Shown: positions 37,130-50,310, numbered from the stretch's first letter. The stretch is DNA of 64,000 nt from Siphonodentalium dalli (GCA_032622095.1 CP136062.1:130159282-130223281); one strand, 5' to 3'. The notes: generated by a model from the sequence alone, not told the origin. Numbers and translations are program-made.

Positions 37130-37930
37130 CAGGAGGGGAACGATCTCACCGAGGGTTAGTTTCACCCGGAAATCACTCCACTGCACGTAGAAATCATTGA
37201 CCCCGGAAATCAACTGACGTACTTGTCAATGGAGTTACACTATAGCTGCGCCTACATTTCCCTTATAATGTTTAAAAAAAACAACACCGTCACAACCCTT
37301 AAACATCTCTAATAGTATTTCCTCAACAGTATTTAAGCCCTTTAACTATATATATATATGACTCTCTCAGATAGCATAGAAAAGAGCCCCCATATTGGTT
37401 TGCGAGTGTGATATGTGTTAAACTATATATTCAACAGTTCACCCGGTATCATTGATATTCATTCACTTCCTATCATTATTACATGATCCTACGCCCATAT
37501 TCCATTCAAGAAACCCATTCTATAAATTGTGTGCAACGTTTGTTGATTTAAATATGTTTTATCGATGTTTTGGATCATGTAATAAATATAATCTGGTCCC
37601 CTGTTTATAGCGGAATTTACTAAACTTGTCCAGTAAATTAGGTCTGAACCTCGGCAAATGCTCGGCACAGACCGGTTTTCCGGCCAACCGGGATACAGCC
37701 ATTTGTGTATATATTGCCGGTTTTCCGACCAACCGGATTCAAAGGGTTAAATCTCTTCCCTGAATTTTCTGAATTTTCATAGGTACAAAACAATAATTTC
37801 AGTGAGGCCAGTTATCACTCGATTTTGTCACTTGAAAATAGTTTTCTCCTAAATTGTCCACGAACTGGAATAGAAAAAATGTTATATTAGAACATTGCAA
37901 CTTGTTATACGTACTCTATCTTTTAAAAGT
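37130..37930. other. Non-coding stretch with a TTAA-type element end
   Basis: At 37715-37750 the text CCGGTTTTCCGACCAACCGG, then ATTCAAAGGG, ends in TTAA (37747-37750). The same GGCCGGTTTT...AAAGGG-TTAA layout ends MITE family B. A sister CCGGTTTTCCGGCCAACCGG lies at about 37671-37690. No partner left end was found, so a solo or damaged TTAA-type end is likely. The rest has no gene. Confidence 0.35.
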
Positions 37931-37934
37931 TTTT

Positions 37935-38060
37935 AGACCCGGAATAAATTGATAAAGAAGCCGTTTTTGTTCTCAAAATGCGCGGACTAATTTGCTAAAC
38001 GACATCTACAAAATACGCTGAAATCCGCTTTGGGGAAAATTCCTAATTCAACATGGCGTC
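37935..38060 (+). repeat. Dispersed repeat D, copy 1
   Basis: Contains CCCGGAATAAATTGATAAAG, then CATCTACAAA, then AAATCCGCTTTGGGGAAA. The same blocks appear in reverse complement at 41515-41660. The intervening text is diverged. Confidence 0.55.
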
Positions 38061-40488
38061 AAAAATGTCAGTTGGTATCGAAAAATGCTGAATTTCTGTG
38101 GCAGGTGCACCAATTAATGCCAAATTTGTATTAAATTGAAATATACACTAGCAGTGCTTAGTCTTAAACCACACATGTAGAATGTCTGTCCCAAAATGAC
38201 CACCAAAGCTGACAAAATCGAGTGAAATTTACATATTGTGCAAAATTGAATAGCTAGTATATATTCTATAAGAGGGAACAGACGCTCGAATTACGCGAGG
38301 AAGAATGATTTCAGAGTATAAGAGAAACGTTTGATCCGAGATTTACGAATTATCTCGAATGTATCTCAGGAGTATGCAATCGAAAGCATGGTCTCATACA
38401 TCGGTTAAATCTGGACTTTTGAGCGCCTAGAAACGAAACAATAACGCAGTTTTATCTGTACTGTTTATCTTGAATTGTGTGATATATGTCTAAATGAATT
38501 GTTCTATGGGATTTAGTATAGATGTATTGATTATGTGACCTTTTCTAGAAGCAGAAATGTATATATGTACTCAGAGCAGTCTCACCAGTGTGGCCGATCA
38601 TCATTTAATTTGATATCTACAACATCAAACCTTTCACAATTCACTATTATAGTACAGTTTTAGATATATTCATTCATGTATAGTACTGTGTAAAATGTGT
38701 AGATCATATTGTCCATGTCGCAAAATAGTGGTCATGGTTGCCTCCGATTAAACGATGAAACACGAATATTTCGCTTTTATCACAAGAATGCATGGTGGTA
38801 TACTATGAACGCAATTTATCAAAACAAAAATGAGTAGCATGTATAGTATCGTCAGTAAATTCTAAACTTGACCAAAATTGCCTTCATACTCTGTGAAAGA
38901 GACTGGGTTTATACCTGGAAATTATAGTTTAGCTGTAATCAAGAAGGCCACATACACGGGAAACTTATTACGTTTTCTGCCACCAAATAAACGCGTTTAC
39001 ACCTTCTCAATAATGTAACACATATCTGCTGTACACATAACAATAAATAGCAACATTGGGTGAATGTTCAACGCTAAAATAACCACGTTAAACGCTAATA
39101 ACCTGATATTTAGCACAAGTGTGGTTGGTATTGGTAAGATACTTTCAAACAACCAGATGCTGAAAACATATACAACATATACAAAACTAATATTGTGCAT
39201 TGTGTGGTAGCATATTCTAATTGAAAAGTGCCGACTGAAGTAATTTGAATAATATTGTCAAATAAGAAACCTGTTTGGTAGCAGCATGAAAATTAGTCTC
39301 AAACAAAATGTACGACGTACCGTCTCTCTGACATGGTGAGATGGGGTGCTAATTTATTGAAGACATACGTGTATGGTTTTTGTTTTAATCACGGAAAGTG
39401 TTGAAACATTCGGAAATGTAACTAGTATTTATACATCAAGGGTATGTACATCAGTTTCCGCGTTACCTGCCATAATTAATCATCATGTCGAATGAAACTA
39501 CCACGAACCCCAACTTTAAAGTCTTAAATCATTGACTTGCGCTGCAGTAGCTGATGAATCCTTCAGATGAATATGTTTTAATGATCAGTGTACATTTAAA
39601 TATATTTAACAACATATTTGTATATTACCAATACGTATTTTCACGCCTATGTGGATATCAAATATGTTGCTTTTGCCGTGGCATACCTTGGAATTGCGGC
39701 CATTTTGACAGCCATTTCATGTAGGCGATTGTTTCGCCCTCCGGGTGTATTATAAGCTGCCATCTCTTGGTAATCTATGGGCGCATGGGGTTTTTATTTA
39801 AAGAAATGGGAATTTTTGGGACGCATTAAAAGTTGTAGTGCGACCCCGAGGCCGAGTGTGTAGTTGGGAATTTTAATTTCGTTTATTGTCAATTACATTA
39901 TTATTTCATGCAGCGGGTGTCTCTTGACCCATGCCAAGAAGTGCAAGGCGATTAATTATAACGGGAATTGGTGCGTTAACCATTATCGCTGTGCGTTATG
40001 TGTTTCTATTGTTCTTTATCCCTGCTTTGTTGCATTGTTATTTGAACATCATTCGTTTATTTTCACGTGACATAAATCGGAATGCTATCTACTATTATAC
40101 TGCACGGGGATTTGACGATTGTATAAGAAATTTAATTTGAACATGAATCCTACGAGGTGTTTGTTTATATCGGTGTTTAACATGTTATTTAATATCGTTT
40201 AGTGAACTTTTTCATTTAGTTATACGCGACAAATATCGGCATGTTATATTCTAAATGAATTGGGATGGTGTTTGTAAATATTGACTTTTCATTTCTTTGT
40301 ATGCGAAATATATCGGAGCTATGAATAGAGATGTTATTAAGAACAGTTCCAACACTAACCCCTCACATTGGTTGTCTAACATACAATTTGGCCTAATTCT
40401 AAACGGCATTTTTATTTATGTGTACCGAGGATATATCAGAATGCTTCTGAATGTTCAGAAATTACCCCTTTCCTACATGTATGCCCAT
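38061..40488. other. Non-coding stretch
   Basis: No gene or matched repeat seen. The ORFs are short and show no motif. A CGGCCATTTTGACAGCCATTT word near 39695 recalls the GGCCATTTT words elsewhere. Confidence 0.4.
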
Positions 40489-40925
40489 GTTTTAATTGAT
40501 CCTCATGGGGGAGGGGGCATATTATAATTAGTCCTCATTGGAACATATTTTAATTTACCCCCATGGGACTATATTGTATTTCACTCCAGTGGGACCGTAG
40601 TTCAATCAACACTGATGACACCATATTTTAATTTTCATTAACCCTCACAATGGGACCATATATTTATTCTTTAATTAAGTCACGTTACCATATTTTAATT
40701 GATCTTAATGGGATCAAATATCAATTACCCCCCCCCCCCTTCCCCTTGTGTCCATATTTTTTATTAATACTCATGGGACGATATTTTAATAAACAATCAA
40801 GGTACAATTTTAATTAAACATCATGGGACTATATTTTGTATTAACCCTCGTTGGACGATAATATTAATTAACCCTCATGGGGCCATATTTTATTTAACCG
40901 TGATGTGACCATGGTGTGATATATG
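40489..40925. repeat. AT-rich degenerate satellite (~40 bp period)
   Basis: About ten to eleven units are built on TTAACCCTCATGGGACCATA followed by TTTTAATTAA-type text. Spacing varies between about 35 and 50 bp. One unit carries a run of C near 40727. Confidence 0.8.
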
Positions 40926-41514
40926 TATTTAATTAATCCTTATGAGAGGTTATATCAGGAGTGCATTACCTGAGGCCATTCTTATGTCAACATTACGCCC
41001 TCATTATGGTGCATATTGGCAAGCATATCTGACCCTGTCGCAGGAGGTGGTGGACTTAATGCGATTAAAACATACTCGGTATTTGCGTAATTGGATACTA
41101 AATGTGATTAGAAATGTGCTTGTACTTGAACCATGTTAGGAAGATCGCAATTTTTTGCCCGATTATTATTCTGCATGCTATTTCATGCGCTACTCAGACC
41201 ACTATTTCAAATGAAATTAGAAAAAAATATCACATATAATCAACTACATAGGCGTTACCTATATACAGATGTTTCACAATCACCACATTAAAGTTGTTAT
41301 ATTGTATATATGGCTAATAATATGATCTTGGGGGCGTTACCATTTCTGACTATGGTTTTCTTGTATTGTTGTGTGTCCGTGTCATTCTATTCGCTTCCGT
41401 ATTCTAGTTCCACACACACACACACACTGGCATAACTGCGTAATCCCTATGCCACAATATATCGTATGATGACCTATTTCGAGAATTGACGTCATTTAGA
41501 CAACCCTGTTGGAC
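40926..41514. other. Non-coding stretch
   Basis: Short (CA)n at about 41410-41425. No gene found. Confidence 0.4.
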
Positions 41515-41660
41515 TCCATATTGGTTAACACAGTTTCCCCAAAGCGGATTTTAGCGGTTTGTAGATATGTTATGCATACTGAGGAATCTCCTGTGTCTTT
41601 TGACATCAAAATCGCTTCTTTTTTTTGTTTTAACAATTTATTCCGGGCTAACCCATACTA
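41515..41660 (-). repeat. Dispersed repeat D, copy 2 (inverted)
   Basis: Reverse complement of the blocks at 37935-38060: TTTCCCCAAAGCGGATTTTA, GTTTGTAGATATG and AACAATTTATTCCGGGCTA. The two copies face opposite ways about 3.5 kb apart. Confidence 0.55.
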
Positions 41661-42022
41661 TCGCGTACCACGATCATACTAAAATGAAATGTGTGTAACT
41701 TCAAATTTTTCAAGTGCCTTACATTGACTTGAATTGTTATGTGTGATATACCGCCAGAATGACGGTAGCAATTCTTAACATCGGTACAACTAGTGCACAA
41801 CATGTTGCACCAACTACATACTCAGCATTGTACATCTTGCTATTGCACAATAATTTATTACAAGGCTCGGTGCATATGTGTGAAGCTTTAAGTTGGTACT
41901 CATGTTGGTGCAATGCAAATTATATAAATTACATCACGGTTTACATTTTCGCCCACCTGTTATTCCCCACCCGTTGGCACGATATGCATGTTTTCAACGG
42001 AATCACAACCGTTGATTACAGA

Positions 42023-42025
<3 letters not shown>

Positions 42026-42086
<61 letters not shown>
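42026..42086. repeat. (GA)n microsatellite
   Basis: About 30 GA dinucleotides without interruption. The 121-codon ORF over it owes its Arg-Glu run to this tract. Confidence 0.95.
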
Positions 42087-42088
<2 letters not shown>

Positions 42089-42089
42089 T

Positions 42090-43437
42090 CAATTATTTTT
42101 CGTGAAATGTGTGCAATAACATAATTGTATATAACAATTAATAACAAAAACATTGCCTATATATTAGTCACTTTTCAGGTATATAACACTTGCTTTAATT
42201 GTTAGCACGCATTGTTTGATACCACATGTTGAATACAAACCGAAACTACTCAGTGACGACGTCGTCTAGAACGTTGGCATGCAACCGATATATGAGTTGG
42301 TGCACGCTCGTCTCTGATGGTTTAAACGCAATTCACGTTGGCCCCATACAGACGACTTGGGCATCACCAGATGACCCATCTAACTGATAAATGAAAAACT
42401 GTTGTCATGTTTTTTTCACACGAGATAAATTTATTGCAATAAAGTATGGACTCTGATGTTTTATATTTCACCAAAAATCAAATATTCACTGAGGGCTTAT
42501 GCAGAACACAAAGAGCATTTCGTTTTTCACCGAGAGAGGATGAGCAGTGTGAGGTTGGGATAGTATATACGATGCTCTCGTTTGAGCTCTAACTAGAAAG
42601 CATGTTCCGTCACCGTGGCATCGCCAGAGGAGTAATAGTGCGATCTAATAAAAGAATATTAACAATTTATGAAATAATTCGTATTCCGCTTCAACACATG
42701 TTCCCATAAATCGCAATAATTAATCCCTGTTAGGTATTAATGATTGGATTATGGGAATCCAATCGTGGCTCGATGCCTAGAGCCATATTCCGAGCCCTTT
42801 CTTCAGTCGCCTATTTTTCCTATGAGAAAAGGTGTTCTCCGGATCAACTTCTATTTCAATGAGAACTGAAGCATAAAGACTTCACGATGCGTGTTGGAAA
42901 TCAGTTTTACCTGCAATTAACTAACACTGCCGTAAACCATGTGTTTGAAATTGGGATGGCCGCTTAGTGTACACGTGGGGACAGATTTTGCTAATGCGAC
43001 CTCCTTTGGCATAACGTACTGACACAGCACCAATAAGTCGTCCCTTTGGACTGTCATGATCACAAACTTCAGATTTTCATTGTGTGGGCCTGTGAGCGTT
43101 TTAGTAATGATGGGCTGAGACTATTATGAATGATTCCATTGTGCAAATGAGCACGAAGGCAAACCGAAACCTCGCTTGTGGGGAATACGGAGACGCATCA
43201 CCGATGGCTGAAGCTATGACACATGATGCATTTCATGTTTACTATATCCCTGATCTTTACTATCACATCATAGATGTAGCCATCCCAGACGAATGGTCAA
43301 GTCACATTGTCAGGTTGGGAATGCACCATGAAAAGCATACGATCCAGTAAACCACTCACTTACATTTTCAGCACAAACGACAACATTTTATGGAGTTCTA
43401 TTTTAAAGCACATATGTCGGGGGGAAATGTCCTACAC
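42090..43437. other. Non-coding stretch
   Basis: No supported gene. Includes a lone GTTTAAAC near 42320. No matched repeat. Confidence 0.4.
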
Positions 43438-43520
43438 GTATGCGGGGGGGGGGGGGTGTCAAAATAAGCCCAAAGCATTTTTTTCCTGGCCAAATTTTTT
43501 TTTTCCTTCACACCTTTTAT
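43438..43520. repeat. G-tract dispersed repeat, copy at 43.4 kb
   Basis: ATGCGG followed by a long G run, then TGTCAAAATAAGCCCAAAGC and CTGGCCAAATTTTTTTTTTC-like text. It is a shortened member of the family seen best at 31.1 and 44.9 kb. Confidence 0.5.
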
Positions 43521-44100
43521 TGGATTTCTACTAGTTTGTGCTGGTTTGTAACACTAAGAAATAAATAATAAGGAACTGCAGCAACACTAAACACGCTAGG
43601 GCCATTGGATGTTGGTTTGTGCCTCTTTAGGACAAGGGAAAGTATTCTTAATGCAGCTGAATCGCCCATGCAGTATTCTATGTAATTAACATCAAATAAG
43701 GATAACTTTAAATAAATAAATTTAATGCCAAATCTTGTCAAACATGGACATTAAACACTGATGTATACACTGATGTATAAAGAAAAAAACATGTAACATA
43801 CCTAGACTTGTGAGTGGATAACACAGTTATCTCATATGTGACAAAAGAGATGTCACGCACATCCCTCCCACTGGCATCACCACCACAGAACATACATGCT
43901 ACACAGTTAACTTTTAGTCAGCGGAATACTTGCTGTCTAGTCCACTAGCACCTATCATTATTCCAATTTCAACTGACCAATTTCATTTCTTATATATAGT
44001 TAAATCGAACGTATAGCTTACATTGTATAATGTATTTTTAAACCTGCGGGTTCCGATGGTAGGACGCGTGCATGTATGGGAGGCCAAATTCACATTTAAT

Positions 44101-44187
44101 AATTAAGCGCAATCAGAACTTTGCGCTTAAGCGCAAATACCACATATTGTGCTTAAGCACAAATAGGGCATTTACGCTTAAGCGTAA
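44101..44187. repeat. Array of palindromes with GCTTAAGC core, ~25-bp period
   Basis: Three perfect dyads: TTTGCGCTT|AAGCGCAAA (44120-44137), TTGTGCTT|AAGCACAA (44147-44162) and TTACGCTT|AAGCGTAA (44172-44187). A half-site, TTAAGCGCAA, lies at 44103-44112. Centres are 25-26 bp apart. The outer bases vary in a compensated way, so symmetry is kept while sequence changes. Confidence 0.85.
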
Positions 44188-44855
44188 TTGTGACTATACT
44201 ATCTAACCTGCCCATAAACTATTGGCATGACCTGGTGTATCACATAGCAACACAAGAGGAGCTAATTTTAACCTGTTTTAATTAGCCTGAGTACTCAACA
44301 GTCAACGGTGAGTATGTGTTCAACAATGATAATCCCTAATTACATATTATCAGCATCCATATATCCAAAGAATTGATGTCTCCTTCCCAGAACTCTAGTA
44401 ATTTTTTATATGATGTTTTTTTAATGTATGTTTGCACAGATTTGGGCCATTACTATGGTCATATACTATATAGCATGCATGTGGTGTCACTGCACGAGGG
44501 CTTGCTTACCTCATATGGTTTACTTATTGACTTTAATCAGGGAAAAACCCCTATTTTCATATTATCAGCATCCTTTTCCCAAAAAAAATATGTCTCATTC
44601 CTAGAGCTTTGGTGTCTCAGTCCTCGAGCTCTATTTTTTTTTGTTATTAAATCAGCATCTCTTGCACAAATCTATAGTATTTCCATGGTCATATATAGTG
44701 TGAATATGGTGTTTCTAGGGACAAAATCCACTGCAGTCAAGAATATACTGCTAGATACCAGTCCTGCTGTTCATTACTAGATTCACTGAATCTCAATGTA
44801 GGAGGTTTGGTCCTGGTTTTCTCTGTATGTTTGTGTTTAGCCTTCCACCAGGGGG

Positions 44856-44995
44856 TGGGTGTCAAAACATGGCTGAAAAAACTCTATGAAATGGAAAACA
44901 ATTTGGGGTCGGGGTGGGTGGGTCCAAAAAGTGGTCATCGGCAAAAAAGTAGCATACGTGTCTGGAAATTTTGTCCGACCCCCCCCCCCCCTGAA
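44856..44995. repeat. G/C-tract dispersed repeat, copy at 44.9 kb
   Basis: GGGGGTGGGTGTCAAAACAT, CTGAAAAAACT, GGGGTGGGTGGGTCC, CATACGTGTCTGGAAAT and a C run occur in the same order as at 31066-31250. The translated ORF at 44807-45040 is this repeat and not a gene. Confidence 0.65.
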
Positions 44996-46960
44996 TATGT
45001 GGCACAATTCTCTTTTACATTTAAGTCATATTATTATTAACAACCAACCAGCGTCTAACTAAATATGATATGAACAAATTTGCCTGTGTTATGAATACGG
45101 TTTCCGTCAAACTTCGTTGTGATTTCCACCCAAGCTTTAAATCAAATTTCTATGCTTTGAGGTTTATGCTAAAGTTTATCCACACCATATACGTTAACAT
45201 AGCCAATCTGAACAAACCTTGCGAACAGTGTTAGGGTCGTATTACTTTTACGCTTAAATTATAACGGCTGCAATTTGAAAAAAAGAGAAGTTTTTGGTAA
45301 ATTGAGGCTGGTGGTGATGAATATAGTATAGGAAGGGACAAATGTCATTCCGAACTCCGTGACACCAATAAGCCACTCTATCGTCGTACTAGTTTACAGT
45401 ATATTGTTCACACGTGAATATTTCTATGTTCTGTTCTCATCGGCTTACTGGCGCGGGTCATGAGCAAAATGTGCGACGCCATCGTCGCTTAAGTTGTTAG
45501 ATATGACAGATGGTAATACGTCGATACCATAGGCACCCACCTACCCGTGACCAGCAGATAAGGTCATATAGCCGCGAGTCAGTTTCATAATTCGTTCGTA
45601 ATTGGATTGAGATTTATACTGAAGGGGCAAAAAATTAAATCTATTAGCTAATTTACTTGCTGGAAGTCATGCTGAATGCGTATCTGGGCGTGTATGCAAC
45701 GATAGCTTATTCTAATTGTGACGAACACGAATATAAACACCTCGAAAAAAGTAAGTCCCCCCTACTGTATCTCAAGAATCCTGAGGCCGATTCCTGGGAA
45801 GTTTAAGATATATTGTCAGTACCATAAGACAGATGAAGTACGATGTTGCCCAACTGAGTGATTGCATACTCCACGAACACCTTTTGTGTAGTGATACTAA
45901 AATCGTTTTTACACAACGTATTTCAAAGAGGTTAATAAATAAGTAAAACACCTCACATATACTATAGATCGCTTAACTCAGTTTATAATTCATGATGACA
46001 TTGGTATTATGTATCAAATACTCGCAGGACAGCTAACCTATGAATGGTAAAGAAAAGAGGCATTCTGTCTCTCCGCCACATTTATTTATTTATAACTCGA
46101 GAATTGACAGGAATCACATCTGTACCAGGTATGTGTCATTACATAATGTTATTGCACCCTCGTGCAGGCTCTATTTATTTTTGGAAACTTAAGAGATAGC
46201 AGCATGCATGTATAACTGTAACACGATTCAGTTTATGTCATAAAAATCGGACGATGTTGTGCATATATACTCACTTCGCGTACATATGATTTCTCAAAAC
46301 AACACACCCGCAACATGCACATGGCAAAGTCAATGGACGCGGGGTCATTTCACTCAACTAACGCATTTAACCCAACGTTATCGCATTGGAACTGATGATT
46401 TTCTACTACCAATTCCAACAGCTTAATATACTGTAATAAGTTACAACATATCAAATAAACAACAGGTAGAAGGCATTTTAATAACAAGTTTGAGAGAAAG
46501 AATACACAGCAGAACGTCCGATTCCAATCATTCCACGCTGATTCTATAGAGCGATGCTTACACTGCATGACCGACATTGCGTGTAGCGCCCTCTGTATGG
46601 AAGATACCCGACTCCGCGTACATACATGCGTGAGCAAGTCATTTTGTGATATTGTTTTGGGAGTTGGTGCACCCTTTTCAATTTATGTTCATTCAAGCAC
46701 GCAGCGCTACATATAACCACACAACATGTTGGCAACATTAGCTTCCCAACGTTTCACCTCTGAATACCACGTTTTGCAGATATCCTCGAAATTATCAGAT
46801 GGCATACTTTTTTTTTGGTGTTTATATACTAATATTTACATAGCTCGTCTGTGTTACACTAAATCCTGTTCGGTGATTGGTCAACTGCCAAAAGAGTCCC
46901 CGTTTCCTACCAAACTAACACACAGACCGTAACACGGTCACGACGTGACAAATTGTTGAC
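44996..46960. other. Non-coding stretch
   Basis: No ORF of recognisable character and no repeat match in the window. Confidence 0.4.
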
Positions 46961-47599
46961 ATAATCTGACCTAATCACTAAGCGGTCAACAAAAATTTGG
47001 CGTACTTTTAAAAGTTCAGCAGAATTGTGACGGAGGATTCCGTTTTGTTGATGGACAATATAAGCACACCGGTTGATTTCACTATGAAACTTCGTAGCTG
47101 GATAGAGATGACAACGGTCCCATATAATCTGACCTAATCACTAAGCGGCCAACAAAAATTGGGCGTACTTTTCAAAGTTCAGCCGAATTGTATCTGAAGC
47201 CAGTTATTTATATCCATCACGTTATCATTGCTAAGTGCTTGGAAATCTTATATTTGGCTACCTTAATGTGCTGCGTGGGCCAGTCTCAAATTATCGGCCG
47301 ATTTTGTGAAAATAAATGATACACTCAGCTTTTTTTGGGGAATAAATCATCAAATAGATATAAGACACGAATGTAGTGGGTGTGTGTCCTTGGGGTGCGG
47401 CGCTGTGGTCGTTGGTAGCACATCTAGCTTCGCGGTTCACACAATGTGCCCAACGGCCACAGCGCATGTTCCGGGCATTTGCGTGAAGGTGGTCGGTTGC
47501 TTATATGGGATCGTTGTCATCTCTATCCAGCTACGAAGTTTCAATGAAATCAACCGGTGTGCTTATATTGTCCACCAACAAAACGGAATCCTCCGTCAC
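46961..47599. repeat. Compound direct plus inverted repeat (probable MITE)
   Basis: A ~67-bp direct repeat (ATAATCTGACCTAATCACTA then AGCGG...) occurs at 46961-47028 and 47123-47191. A ~100-bp inverted pair has arms at 47027-47126 and 47502-47599 (GTGACGGAGGATTCCGTTTT ... reversed as AACGGAATCCTCCGTCAC). Inverted arms are over 90% alike by eye. The ORF across 47306-47707 spans the right arm and is not a gene. Confidence 0.8.
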
Positions 47600-47797
47600 A
47601 TGGCATACAAACTGCACGAGATGAGGCAACACAAAATACCAAACGACACATCCGTCTCGAATCGATTATGTTGCATTATCCAGGAAAACTATTTACCCCT
47701 TATCTGAACATTTCCTACCAAACAATATGATACCTTCTATTGTCTGCTGTCTGTTCATATTTCAGTTCGCGCCTCGCTCGGTGGACTATTGTGTCCA

Positions 47798-48109
47798 CAA
47801 CAGTGGCTTGGCTGAATTGAGCGTTGTGTGTGCTATATATAGCCACAAGCTGTTTCAAATCTCGCGCCAGGTTGTGACCCTTGGGCAAGGTCACTTGTAC
47901 TGTGCGCGCTTCGTCGTACCTAGACGCGAAATGGGTACCTGGTTGTTGGGTATCCGTAAGCCGCTCTAGTGAAGCGCCTGTAAAATGGCAGCAGGCACAA
48001 GAATCGGCATTACTCATAAAAACAGCTGGGGTAATAATGTGAGCGCTTAGAGCTACACCAGGGATTAAGCGCTATATAAATGATATGCATTATTATTATT
48101 ATTATTATA
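47798..48109 (+). mobile_element. tRNA-derived SINE with ATT tail
   Basis: Head: TGGCTTGGCTGAATTGAG (A-box-like, about 47804-47821) and TGTTTCAAATCTCG (B-box-like, about 47850-47863). Body: CCTTGGGCAAGGTCAC, AAATGGGTACCTGG, AGCGCTTAGAGCTACACCAG, GGATTAAGCGCTATATAAAT. Tail: (ATT)n ending at 48109. The TTGGGCAAGG...AAATGGGTACC...AAGCGCTATATAAATG plus (ATT)n layout is that of widespread invertebrate tRNA-SINEs mobilised by LINEs. A target-site duplication was not found. Confidence 0.75.
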
Positions 48110-48590
48110 CTTTGATAACTTACGGGAGAATCCATTTTGTAATTGATTGATTAAAAACATATCGTCGTCTTAGCCACTAGGCCACATCACGACCACAACA
48201 TAATGAGGTATAAAAAAGATGGTAGCGAAGCAACTATAGATAAATCAGACAGTGGATTAGATTAAAACAATGCAATGCTGAGCTATATACAAATAAAAGC
48301 ACCCAAGAGGAATGTTTTCACTTGGAGTCAGGAATATAAATTAAATAACTGACTTGCGTGCAATCATACTATAAAACGTATACAAGTAGTACACGAATAG
48401 ATAATAAATAGCAAATAAATAACACAAATAACACGAAATTACCAAGGAGCCACATCGAAATATGTAAAGTAGCTTTTAAAATCAGATTTTGCAGTGATAA
48501 CATATGTATATCATTTGATGAATCGCGCATGAACCTTCATCAATGCGTCAAGCTGATGGGTCGGGCGGGTGAGACAGAATGTCATCATTC
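48110..48590. other. Non-coding stretch
   Basis: AT-rich; no feature assigned. Confidence 0.4.
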
Positions 48591-48599
48591 ACCCAACTG

Positions 48600-50310
48600 A
48601 CAGCATCGATCCACAAATACTGTGTCTTGTCTTTGAGAGTTAAACGTTTCTCATCAATTGTGTGGTCAAATTTTGAAAGATCAAAGATGTACCTCGCTTT
48701 CTGAGAGTCGAAACGTTTCAGTGACTTTGGCGATCTTTGTGTCGAAGCAACAGGCGATTTTATTTTTGGAATATAGGATCAACTTGAATAGACTGTTTCG
48801 GAGGAACTTCTCAACGACAGAAGCTGTATCCATAACCCGCGATTCAGGTTCTGGAACAGGAATAATATCAGTCGCCTCAACTTGTGTTCCTAGTGATATA
48901 CTATCGAGTTTAACTGTGTTTCTGGGTGCTGCATGGCATCAACACTTTTTTGTAGGCACAATTGCTGAGTATGTAACATGTGGAATGGCTGATCAAGTGC
49001 CATCTTTTTCTTAACATCTATGTAATGACAGAAGCTTCTCGGCTTTACATCGTTGGATCTTAAATTCATAGTCCCAAAATGGGACATGATAGATCCATTG
49101 CAGCATGTGCAACTTGACAATTTGAATTGTTTTAAAATTCGTATAATCCTTATGATCATGACCAGAAATAGAACATCGTGCACATATGGTTTCTTTACTT
49201 TTACAACGTTCCTGGCCATGGCCATACCCAGACATTTAAAACATCGCAATGGGTTTGAAACAAGTGTGCTTAAATACAGATTCATATACCCAACCTTCAA
49301 TGTCGGTGGATGTTCGCACTGGTTGAAGATCAGAAGATAACTATTCAGAGGAACGTTTAGTCCATCAACAGTCTTTCTAAATCTACGGATCTATGTAACT
49401 CTCTGTGGTGCCAACTCCGCCAATATGTCTGATTCCGAAGAATCAGCTATATCGCAACAAAGCTCTGCTACTAATCAATGCCTTGTGAGGATTAACCAAC
49501 ACTTGTGTATGTGTAAAAGTACAGTAGAGTATTGAACATTCAATCAAGATAGAGCCACTTATTGGCCGAGTCCTGATAGGTTTAACATGTTCCAATTATC
49601 TAGCAATGGTTTGTAGCGTTTTATCAATGACAAAGATAGAAGGTCTTTTCACATTTGAGTTAAAGCCAAGAACCAAGTACTGTGGGAATACCACATCATC
49701 ATTGGAACCTGGTGTGTCATCATTATTACGAGCAATACGTTTTTTTTTTGGAGTTCACATATCTTGTTAAAATGTTGTCCAAATCAGGTATGCGTGCAAC
49801 TATGTTCATTTCTTATTTGAGTTGCCATACGAACAGTAAAAGACAACTAGCCCAGCAGCCGTCGTGGCCTACCCTTTGAATTACTGTCGGGCCATATAGC
49901 AGCCTCCCGGTACCTCTCCACAGTGAGCCAGGCGTGAAGAATTCAGAATTCAACACTCAACAATCACGAGCACGAACATCAAAGAGACAGCAGAGAACAG
50001 AAACATCATACGTGAAAAACAGAAAACAATACTTCAAACATCAGAAGAACAATATAACAAAAATTTAGTCTGAAACATTGTGGAGAGGCGTGACTAGCCA
50101 ATTGCTTGATCCGGGTCAACTCAACCACCCGTCTTGAAGATATGAGGACCAAAGATGACCATGAGCTGTCGTATCCCCAGGTCGATGCCTCATGTGATAC
50201 GACCGCCCTATTATCTCCAGGACTCCTACACCACACCCCATGCCAAACAGTGTACCGCATAAGGGGATTTGTGCCACTCGCAGTGGGGCGGTAGGCCTAT
50301 TATACCCAGG
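48600..50310 (-). mobile_element. LINE 5' region (5' UTR plus ORF1), copy 1
   Basis: Read on the minus strand, a 5' UTR (about 50310-49900) is followed by a degraded ORF1. ORF1 carries CCHC knuckles: NPLRCFKC in one frame, continuing one base over as YGHGQERCKSKETICARCSI, then SGHDHKDY. CPxWDYEFKIQRCKAEK-like text follows. The frameshift falls near 49225. This arrangement is typical of ORF1 from I/Nimb-like or related invertebrate LINEs. Direct repeat of 50330-51850. No reverse transcriptase lies downstream, so both copies stop within ORF1. Confidence 0.72.

Noticed and set aside
41759-42124. 121-codon plus ORF with an Arg-Glu tail
   Set aside because: The tail is the (GA)n microsatellite; the rest has no motif.
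44373-44780. 135-codon plus ORF, the longest without an explanation
   Set aside because: The residue content reflects AT-rich sequence; no domain, no start context and no splice signals that would support a gene.
47395-47460. Second tRNA-like head (GGTAGCACATCTAGC / GCGGTTCACAC)
   Set aside because: The B box is poor, no stem set forms and no SINE body follows directly.
47306-47707. 133-codon plus ORF
   Set aside because: It runs through one arm of an inverted repeat; the frame is not kept by any related copy.
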